DNA of 12,315 nt from Candidatus Sphingobacterium stercoripullorum (GTDB lineage Bacteria > Bacteroidota > Bacteroidia > Sphingobacteriales > Sphingobacteriaceae). The notes below the pieces were generated by a model, which worked only from the letters and a program-made list of their open reading frames with translations, was not told the origin of the DNA and did no database searches. The position numbers and the translations under genes are program-made. Location: contig DXEZ01000208.1 in assembly GCA_019114715.1 (NCBI GenBank), positions 1 to 12,315 of the forward strand. The letters are read 5' to 3'. This document shows, piece after piece, positions 7,071 through 12,315 of the stretch. Within the stretch, counting starts at the first letter, position 1, and every line of letters begins with the position of its first letter.

Positions 7071-7102
7071 ATACCATTCTTTCGAGAAAGAATGGTATTT
7101 TT
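7071..7102 (+). terminator. Rho-independent terminator after accC
   Basis: The arms ATACCATTCTTT (7071-7082) and AAAGAATGGTAT (7087-7098) are perfectly complementary over 12 pairs around the loop CGAG, followed directly by T's (7098-7102). It ends the plsX-fabH-accB-accC unit, 28 bases before tatC. Confidence 0.85.
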
Positions 7103-7103
7103 A

Positions 7104-7111
7104 TATGTTTT
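7104..7111 (+). promoter_or_regulatory. Possible -7 box for the tatC operon
   Basis: TATGTTTT is one base off TAnnTTTG and lies between the accC terminator and tatC, where a promoter is required if the terminator is efficient. The expected start would be near 7118, 12 bases before the ATG. No -33 TTG is seen upstream. Confidence 0.3.
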
Positions 7112-7129
7112 CGTGAATAGATAGAAGAG

Positions 7130-7996
7130 ATGCCAGAGTATAATTTTTTTGAGTCATTAAAAAATAAGAGTAAAAGTGTAGAGGCCGAGATGTCTTTCTT
7201 TGAGCACCTTGAAGTGCTTCGTTGGCATATTATACGAGCGGTAATAGCAGTTGCTATATTCGCAATAGTGGCCTTTTCTTTTTACGACTTTCTATTTAGT
7301 CAGGTGATTATGGGGCCCAAGAACACTGATTTTTGGACCTATAGAATGATGTGTAAGGCTGGTGAAGCATTGAATTTAGAAGGGTTTTGTGTTGATAATA
7401 TCCCTATGAATATCATCAACACGGAGATGGCTGGGCAGTTTATGATGCAGATTAACTCCTCGCTGTTGATGGCGCTGGCTTTGGGGTTTCCCTATTTACT
7501 CTTTGAGATATGGCTATTCGTAAAGCCCGCATTGACCGAAGTGGAAAGGCAATCTGCTAGGGGCTTTGTTTTTTATGCCACTATCTTATTTGTTCTAGGA
7601 ATGCTTTTTGGCTATTTTATAGTAGTACCTTTATCGATAAACTTCCTAGCAAATGTCTCCCTTAGTGTAGAGATCACCAACCAGATTACTATCAACTCTT
7701 ACTTAACTACTGTAGCTACTTTGTCTTTAGGTTGTGGATTGATATTTCAACTGCCTATAGTGGTATTTGTACTATCAAAAGTAGGAATCATGACTCCTGC
7801 GTTTATGAAGGCCAGCAGACGTTATGCTATTGTTGTTATATTAATAATTGCTGCTATTATTACACCTACGGCCGATGTGATCACTATGCTCACTGTGAGT
7901 GCACCGATGTTCGTGCTTTATGAGCTTAGTATCATTGTTTCGGGTAAGGTACAGAAAGCAAAAGAGCGTCAACAGAAAGAATTCTTCGAAAATTAA
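7130..7996 (+). CDS. tatC: Sec-independent (Tat) translocase subunit TatC
   Basis: TatC is the inner-membrane receptor of the twin-arginine pathway, which exports folded proteins; it works with TatA/TatB proteins not encoded here. The 288-residue product has the signature FFEHLEVLRWHIIRA at 23-37 ahead of the first membrane segment (about 37-57). Six membrane segments are visible, at roughly 37-57, 110-131, 147-170, 191-216, 221-236 and 240-263. The motif PYLLFEIWLFVKPALTEVER at 121-140 corresponds to the conserved receptor-loop region, and ITPTADVITM lies in the last segments. The first periplasmic loop is long (about 58-108, with GPKNTDFWTYR), a known trait of Bacteroidota TatC. The first 20 residues form a charged N-terminal extension also seen in relatives, so I keep the start at 7130 rather than the internal Met21. 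rpiB follows after 11 bases. Confidence 0.95.
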   Translation: MPEYNFFESLKNKSKSVEAEMSFFEHLEVLRWHIIRAVIAVAIFAIVAFSFYDFLFSQVIMGPKNTDFWTYRMMCKAGEALNLEGFCVDNIPMNIINTEMAGQFMMQINSSLLMALALGFPYLLFEIWLFVKPALTEVERQSARGFVFYATILFVLGMLFGYFIVVPLSINFLANVSLSVEITNQITINSYLTTVATLSLGCGLIFQLPIVVFVLSKVGIMTPAFMKASRRYAIVVILIIAAIITPTADVITMLTVSAPMFVLYELSIIVSGKVQKAKERQQKEFFEN

Positions 7997-8007
7997 AACA
8001 CTACAAT

Positions 8008-8445
8008 ATGTCAAAAAAAATAGCAATAGGTGGCGATCACGCAGGATATGAATACAAGTCTGCATTGATCGACAGTTTAAAAGAATGGGGATACCAACCG
8101 GTGAACTTTGGTGCAGACACAGCTGATTCTGTGGATTACCCTGATTTTGCACACCCTGTGGCCTCTGCCGTAGAGAATAAGGAGGCCGACTTTGGCGTAC
8201 TTATTTGTGGTAGCGCCAATGGAGTTGCTATCACAGCAAACAAGCATGCAGGGATTCGTGCAGCTATCTGCTGGGAAAAAGAAATAGCATCACTTGCTCG
8301 TTTGCATAATAACGCTAATGTGGTTTGTATTCCAGCAAGATTTATTGAACTTGGGCTAGCCAAGGAAATTGTTAAAGAATTTTTAGAGACTGAATTTGAG
8401 GGTGGAAGACACGCCCGCAGGGTCGATAAAATATCGTGCATATAA
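8008..8445 (+). CDS. rpiB: Ribose-5-phosphate isomerase B
   Basis: RpiB interconverts ribose-5-phosphate and ribulose-5-phosphate in the non-oxidative pentose phosphate pathway. The 145-residue cytoplasmic protein has the family features: GGDHAGYEYK at 8-17 (phosphate and ring-opening region, Asp10/His11), YPDFAHPVA at 44-52, catalytic Cys67 in ICGSANG, TANKHAGIRAA at 76-86, His100 in ARLHNNANV, Arg111, and the C-terminal GGRHARRVDKI at 132-142. The anion-hole loop reads GSANG; many homologues have GSGNG or GTGIG there, so residue 70 is Ala instead of Gly, a mild change. The related lacA/lacB sugar isomerases are unlikely given the lack of a galactose operon. It sits between tatC (11 bases upstream) and the peptidase gene (4 bases downstream), clearly one transcript. 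Confidence 0.95.
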   Translation: MSKKIAIGGDHAGYEYKSALIDSLKEWGYQPVNFGADTADSVDYPDFAHPVASAVENKEADFGVLICGSANGVAITANKHAGIRAAICWEKEIASLARLHNNANVVCIPARFIELGLAKEIVKEFLETEFEGGRHARRVDKISCI

Positions 8446-8449
8446 ACTT

Positions 8450-10024
8450 ATGGATATGAGAAAATTATTTCTATTACTTTTACCATTTTTTGTTTCTTGT
8501 GCGGTTGCGCAGAAAGATAACAACCCGGAGCATTATTCGGGGCTTATAACTGAGAAGACCACCCACGCTCATATGGTTGCCCTAGCAACTGAAGATATGG
8601 AAGGCAGAGGGACTGGCCAAGAAGGTGGAAGGAAAGCTGCTGACTATATAGCTAAGGAATTCAAAAAATACGGCTTAAAGCCAGGTGTAAATGGTTCCTA
8701 CTTCCAGCCTGTAGAGCTAGTACAAACAGCTATGGAAGTCAAAGACTTTAAGGTTAACAATACTTCTTATACATACGGAGTGGACTTTTTTATTCAAGGC
8801 CAAAATAAAGAAATTACCATTGAGAGTTCAGAGGTGGTTTTTGTTGGCTTTGGAATTGAAGAGGATAAGTATAATGATTACCGTGATGTAGATGTCAAAG
8901 GTAAAGTAGCACTTATTCTTTTGGACCAGGAGCCAGTTGATGCATCGGGCAACTCGCTAGTTACAGGAACAAAGGAAATGTCCGATTGGACAACCAACCG
9001 CTTCAAAAAGCTTCAAAACTTAATCAGCAAGCAACCGAAGATGATCTTAGGGTTCTCTTCTACAAACCAAGAAACTTTGAATAAGCACGGTGTTAGGCTT
9101 ACAGCAGGTAGGGTTTCTCTAAAAAACGATACGCAAGAGCTGCAGTTTTCTGATGAGCCTTCAACTGCTTTAATTGCTCCGAAAATATTAGATGCTATTT
9201 TAGGGCAAGAAGATAGTTACAAAGCTTACTTAGCAAAGGTTCAACAATCTGGAAAGCCTGAACCAAAGGAGATCAATATTTCTTTCGCTAGTACTTTTGG
9301 ATTGAATCAAACGGACTTAGACGACCCCAATGTTATTGGCGTTGTGGAAGGAAGCGATAAGAAAGATGAAGTTGTTGTAGTTACTGCGCATTACGATCAC
9401 GACGGTATTGCGCAAGACGGTACGATTTTCTTTGGTGCTGATGACAACGCTTCAGGTACAGTAGGAGTACTGGAAGTGGCACGCGCTTTTGCTGAGGCTA
9501 AGAAAAAAGGCAACGGTCCGAGACGTACTGTAGTATTCATTGCGTTCTCAGCGGAGGAAAAAGGTCTATTGGGATCCGATTATTATGTGCAGAACCCTAT
9601 TTATCCTTTAGAGCAAACTATGGTCAATATCAACATCGATATGATTGGTCGTATTGATGATATTCACCTGGAAGGAAACCACGATTATATACACGCCATT
9701 GGTGCTTCGAGAAATAGCAACGACCTGCAAGAGATCAACGAGAGTATAAACGATAGATACACGAAGCTTGAAATCGATTACACTTACGATCAAGAGGATC
9801 ACCCTATGCGTTTATTCCAAAGATCTGACCAGTGGAACTTTGCGAAACACCAAATACCAGTGATTTTCTACATGTCAGGGTTACACCCTCACTACCATAC
9901 TCCTGAGGATACAGTAGATAAGATTAACTTCCCAGTAATGGTTCAAAGAGAGAAGCTTATTTTCCACACCACTTGGGAATTAGCAAATAGAGAAGATTCA
10001 ATACACCAGAAAGATACCAACTAA
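8450..10024 (+). CDS. Exported M28-family zinc metallopeptidase
   Basis: This 524-residue protein is a secreted M28 peptidase, a two-zinc aminopeptidase family. Residues 3-18 are hydrophobic after MDMRK; the segment VSCAVAQK allows either a signal peptidase I cut at AVA-Q or, less typically, a lipoprotein cysteine at residue 17. The mature part starts with a cap region (GRGTGQEGG, 52-60), then a probable protease-associated-like insertion (about 110-290), then the catalytic core. The expected zinc ligands are in order: AHYDHDG (His314, Asp316), GADDNASG (Asp331), AEEKGLLGS (catalytic Glu369, ligand Glu370), NIDMIGR (Asp397) and HYHTPEDT (His483). Nothing is missing, so it should be active in the periplasm or at the surface. 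ATG 8450 or 8456 is preferred over 8396, which would overlap rpiB and bury the signal peptide. Substrate unknown; peptide or amino acid scavenging is likely. Confidence 0.92.
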   Translation: MDMRKLFLLLLPFFVSCAVAQKDNNPEHYSGLITEKTTHAHMVALATEDMEGRGTGQEGGRKAADYIAKEFKKYGLKPGVNGSYFQPVELVQTAMEVKDFKVNNTSYTYGVDFFIQGQNKEITIESSEVVFVGFGIEEDKYNDYRDVDVKGKVALILLDQEPVDASGNSLVTGTKEMSDWTTNRFKKLQNLISKQPKMILGFSSTNQETLNKHGVRLTAGRVSLKNDTQELQFSDEPSTALIAPKILDAILGQEDSYKAYLAKVQQSGKPEPKEINISFASTFGLNQTDLDDPNVIGVVEGSDKKDEVVVVTAHYDHDGIAQDGTIFFGADDNASGTVGVLEVARAFAEAKKKGNGPRRTVVFIAFSAEEKGLLGSDYYVQNPIYPLEQTMVNINIDMIGRIDDIHLEGNHDYIHAIGASRNSNDLQEINESINDRYTKLEIDYTYDQEDHPMRLFQRSDQWNFAKHQIPVIFYMSGLHPHYHTPEDTVDKINFPVMVQREKLIFHTTWELANREDSIHQKDTN

Positions 10025-10046
10025 ATCGAGTTGTATTTCGATATTT

Positions 10047-10078
10047 AAACCGCCTTTAATTCAATTAGGGGCGGTTTT
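10047..10078 (+). terminator. Terminator after the peptidase gene
   Basis: AAACCGCC (10047-10054) pairs perfectly with GGCGGTTT (10070-10077), and the T-run 10075-10078 closes it. The 15-base loop can pair further (TAATT-C-AATTA). It lies 22 bases after the peptidase stop and ends the tatC-rpiB-peptidase operon. Confidence 0.8.
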
Positions 10079-10452
10079 CCCGTTATATACTGGCGCAATG
10101 TTAAAGGAGGCTTTAGGTTTTGGAATGTCCTTGCTTACTCGCTATCTGGTTTTCTATGCCTATTGGTGAGAATCCTCTATGTTTTGAGCCCGAATATTTA
10201 TTGGTATATTTACATTAAGGATTTGCAGTATCGAGGAAAGTAAATCCGTTAATTATTTTAGGGCCTTTCCTGCAGCTTCTTTACTTCACGCGCTGAGCAG
10301 CAATACACTTAATCAGATTATAATTGATACTTTATAGAAATATGCCGGTAGCTCCTAATAAGCGGAATTTAGCCTTCTACTAAGATGGTTTAAATCCCGG
10401 CTTTAGTGAAGAGCTCGGAGGCGGAAAGTTTACAGCATTTAGGCCATTAAGC
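10079..10452. other. Non-coding gap between converging operons
   Basis: About 370 bases between the two facing terminators contain no gene I can support on either strand; the longest readable stretches are a few dozen codons without any family features. No repeat, insertion-sequence end or tRNA is evident. It may be decayed sequence. Confidence 0.5.
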
Positions 10453-10490
10453 AAAAAAGGAAGATAGGAGGTAATTCCCATCTTCCTTTT
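10453..10490 (-). terminator. Terminator of the DUF418 gene (possibly bidirectional)
   Basis: The arms AAAAGGAAGAT (10455-10465) and ATCTTCCTTTT (10480-10490) are perfectly complementary over 11 pairs around a 14-base loop. Read on the minus strand the hairpin ends in six T's (10458-10453), so it suits the minus-strand operon that ends at 10556. On the plus strand four T's follow, so it could also stop transcription coming from the left. Confidence 0.8.
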
Positions 10491-10555
10491 ACCCGTAGGT
10501 ATAATACTTGTTTGAATCGGCAGTTAGAGGGAGACGAATCCTTCCCTTTAGCCTT

Positions 10556-11788
10556 TTATTTCTTTTTTCTAAAGGGCTGCGCTTTAAGGTAGGTGGCTGA
10601 TCGTAAAAACCATTCTAATGGACCATACAGATGCTTTTTAAGCCAGTAGGAGCTAAATGCTAATTGCAATAGGTATATCACTATTCCCAGTAGGAATAAC
10701 TCAGTTGTCCCCAAGCTTTGGAAATACAAGCCAAAAGCCCACATTGAAAACATAAAGCAGCCTATTACTCCCTGCATTTCATAGTTTGTAAGTCCCATGC
10801 GCCCGTAGGGTGAGAAAACATCCAAATATTTACTCCAGTTTTTATGCTGGTACAATAGGGCAAAGGCCATGACTATTGCACCTGAGAACGCTACGATTTT
10901 CACATCGTTCAAGCTCATCAGCGCTAGGCCTGATGCGAGGTTCTCTGCCTGGCCGCTCACCAGTGAGCGGTAATTTATTCCGGGGAACATGCCCGCAATA
11001 ATCTCTGTTAAGAAAACTACGCATAGGAAGCCTATAAAAAGGGTTAGCAATTTCCTAACGGGTTGTTCTTTCTCAAAAAACCGAATACGACCGACCACTA
11101 GGCCTGCTAGAAACAAGGCAAAGGTAATATACCCTCGCCCAAATAAACCAAATTGATAGTTGAGCTTCCCTTGCAGTCCAGCTGTGAAGTTGTGTTTTGC
11201 AGAATTCAAAAACGAAGGTTTAGTGTCCCTTGCAGCATCTTTTGCTGCTTGAGTCTGCGTGGCGTTCTTTTGCTCTGCTTGCTCGGTTTTTACAAGCGTG
11301 TTGTAGCTGACTTGAATAACCCGCGGTGTTCCCAGTAATAGCAATAGGGATATGGTCATTAATACCCATGACTTCACGCGAAACAGTGGAACCAATAGAG
11401 CACCAAATACAGCATATAGGGTGATAATCTCCCCGCTATAAAAAATATTTCCCACTAGCCCGATAAAGAGCATCACTACCATTCTCCAAATGAAGCGCCC
11501 TCTAAAGTCTACTCCTTTTTTAGATGCGCGGTCCAGCTGAATGAAAAAGCTGAGTCCAAATAAAAAGGCGAAAATATTTATGAATCGCCCCATTATAATA
11601 TTTTGGCCAATCCATTGCACGGTTTGATCCATTTCTGGAAATAGCGGCTGCCGAAGATCGGGTGATGAAAAAATACTAAACTGCTGTAGCATGTGCATGA
11701 GTATGACTCCAAGAAGGGCAAAGCCCCTTAATGCGTCCAGTAAAGTAATGCGATTGAGCGGTGTGGATAGTGTTTTATTCTGCTCCAT
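10556..11788 (-). CDS. DUF418 family membrane protein
   Basis: This 410-residue integral membrane protein belongs to the DUF418 (YeiB-like) family, whose function is unknown; transport or acyl/membrane roles have been guessed. The family N-terminus is clear: RITLLDALRGFALLGVILMH at 13-32, followed by the FLFGLSFFIQL segment at 76-86. Roughly nine or ten hydrophobic segments are visible, including about 20-38, 66-86, 101-117, 120-136, 140-153, 218-233, 247-267, 298-312, 349-366 and 372-384. The C-terminal DUF418 domain covers about 230-400 with GRMGLTNYEMQG (339-350) and SSYWLKKHLYGPLEWFLR (379-396). Between segments lies a hydrophilic Ala/Gln/Lys-rich loop (about 165-200). The C-terminus is basic (RKKK). 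It lies 89 bases downstream of the NTF2-like gene on the same strand with no terminator or promoter box between, so co-transcription is likely. Confidence 0.88.
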   Translation of the reverse strand: MEQNKTLSTPLNRITLLDALRGFALLGVILMHMLQQFSIFSSPDLRQPLFPEMDQTVQWIGQNIIMGRFINIFAFLFGLSFFIQLDRASKKGVDFRGRFIWRMVVMLFIGLVGNIFYSGEIITLYAVFGALLVPLFRVKSWVLMTISLLLLLGTPRVIQVSYNTLVKTEQAEQKNATQTQAAKDAARDTKPSFLNSAKHNFTAGLQGKLNYQFGLFGRGYITFALFLAGLVVGRIRFFEKEQPVRKLLTLFIGFLCVVFLTEIIAGMFPGINYRSLVSGQAENLASGLALMSLNDVKIVAFSGAIVMAFALLYQHKNWSKYLDVFSPYGRMGLTNYEMQGVIGCFMFSMWAFGLYFQSLGTTELFLLGIVIYLLQLAFSSYWLKKHLYGPLEWFLRSATYLKAQPFRKKK

Positions 11789-11877
11789 TTTTTAAATGTG
11801 TTTTGTTGTTTTAAAGTTTGATTGAATGGTTGGTGTGTTTAGTAACCGTTATTTATTGTTTGCTGCTGTGCAACTCC

Positions 11878-12315
11878 CTAGTCCTTGCTCATTTGAAAGG
11901 TGATGAGCTTCCAGCCTGTAGGGCTATTTTGGTATACTTCGGTCACCTCTTTAATTTCTGGGGATAGCTGCTTATCGCCAGTGGTGAACTGAACCTTAGT
12001 ATAAAGTATAGATAGATCCTCTAAGACCTGAATGTCCGTCTCTAGGGTCTCTACATGGCGAAAGTATGGGCTCCCATTTTCTATAACGCCCATATACCCC
12101 GGTTTATCCATTTTTACAGCCGCCTGGCGGAATATCAATTTTTCATGAAATAATGCGTCCAAAGAATCTATTTGGCGATGCATTATCCATTCCCATTTTT
12201 TTCCTGAGAGTGCGAGGATTATATCCGCTGTCTGGGGTTTACTATGTCCTAACGCATAATAAAAGGGCAGGCCTAAAAAGTATAGTAAGCTAAAGGCGTA
12301 GATTAATTTGTTCAT
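11878..12315 (-). CDS. Exported NTF2/SnoaL-like protein
   Basis: This 145-residue protein looks like a small exported member of the NTF2-like superfamily (SnoaL-like or DUF4440-type). Residues 4-22 form a hydrophobic signal segment, with a likely cut after ALG near residue 23. The mature part begins with a helix ending LSGKKWEWIMHRQIDSLDALFHE, then LIFR, a Gly-containing stretch (SPYFRHVETLETDI) and a final pair of strands TEVYQ and GWKLITFQMS, a common layout for this fold. No catalytic residues can be assigned; such proteins act as hydroxysteroid-type isomerases, ligand binders or orphans. The ATG is the last triplet of the window, so a more upstream start cannot be excluded, although the signal peptide argues for this one. 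It precedes the DUF418 gene, and its promoter is outside the window. Confidence 0.72.
   Translation of the reverse strand: MNKLIYAFSLLYFLGLPFYYALGHSKPQTADIILALSGKKWEWIMHRQIDSLDALFHEKLIFRQAAVKMDKPGYMGVIENGSPYFRHVETLETDIQVLEDLSILYTKVQFTTGDKQLSPEIKEVTEVYQNSPTGWKLITFQMSKD

Noticed and set aside
8136..8441. Minus-strand open frame of about 100 codons opposite rpiB
   Set aside because: It is antisense to a well-supported conserved gene and its translation has no family features; the same holds for other antisense frames over plsX, fabH, accB, accC and the peptidase.
8396..8449. Upstream start for the M28 peptidase
   Set aside because: It overlaps the end of rpiB in another frame and would put a polar extension in front of a clear signal peptide.
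10098..10169. Small hydrophobic frame of 23 codons after the peptidase terminator
   Set aside because: Too short, lies just behind a terminator with no promoter box, and has no family features.
1..12315. CRISPR arrays, insertion sequences, phage or defence genes, toxin-antitoxin pairs, tRNA and rRNA genes
   Set aside because: No regularly spaced repeats, transposase-like frames or structured RNA genes could be seen on either strand by eye.

Overview
The window looks like ordinary chromosome from a Bacteroidota species, most probably of the Sphingobacteriaceae (Pedobacter/Sphingobacterium-like); the family assignment is inference. The clues are the gene order DUF177-rpmF-plsX-fabH-accB-accC, a TatC with the long first periplasmic loop typical of that phylum, several exact matches to the Bacteroidota -7 promoter box TAnnTTTG, and a general lack of Shine-Dalgarno sequences.

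Layout. Positions 1-1042 (minus) hold most of a surface lipoprotein with beta-propeller-like repeats, cut by the left window edge. A non-coding gap of more than 400 bp with two divergent promoter boxes follows. From 1536 to 7045 (plus) lie queH (tRNA queuosine synthesis), a DUF177/YceD protein, rpmF (ribosomal protein L32), plsX, fabH, accB and accC. The last four supply the start of fatty acid and phospholipid synthesis: biotin carboxylation of acetyl-CoA (AccB, AccC), the first condensation (FabH) and acyl-phosphate formation (PlsX). A long hairpin separates rpmF from plsX, and a clean terminator follows accC. A second plus-strand operon, tatC-rpiB-M28 peptidase (7130-10024), has gaps of only 11 and 4 bp and also ends in a terminator. 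About 370 bp without a recognisable gene follow. The right end carries two minus-strand genes, an exported NTF2/SnoaL-like protein followed by a DUF418 membrane protein, ending in a strong terminator at 10453-10490.

I see no CRISPR array, insertion sequence, phage gene, toxin-antitoxin pair, tRNA or rRNA, and no convincing new system. The points most worth a second look are the rpmF-plsX hairpin, the promoter-like palindrome upstream of queH, and the uncharacterised NTF2-like/DUF418 pair. Three starts (queH, DUF177, peptidase) are better placed downstream of the longest possible reading frame.
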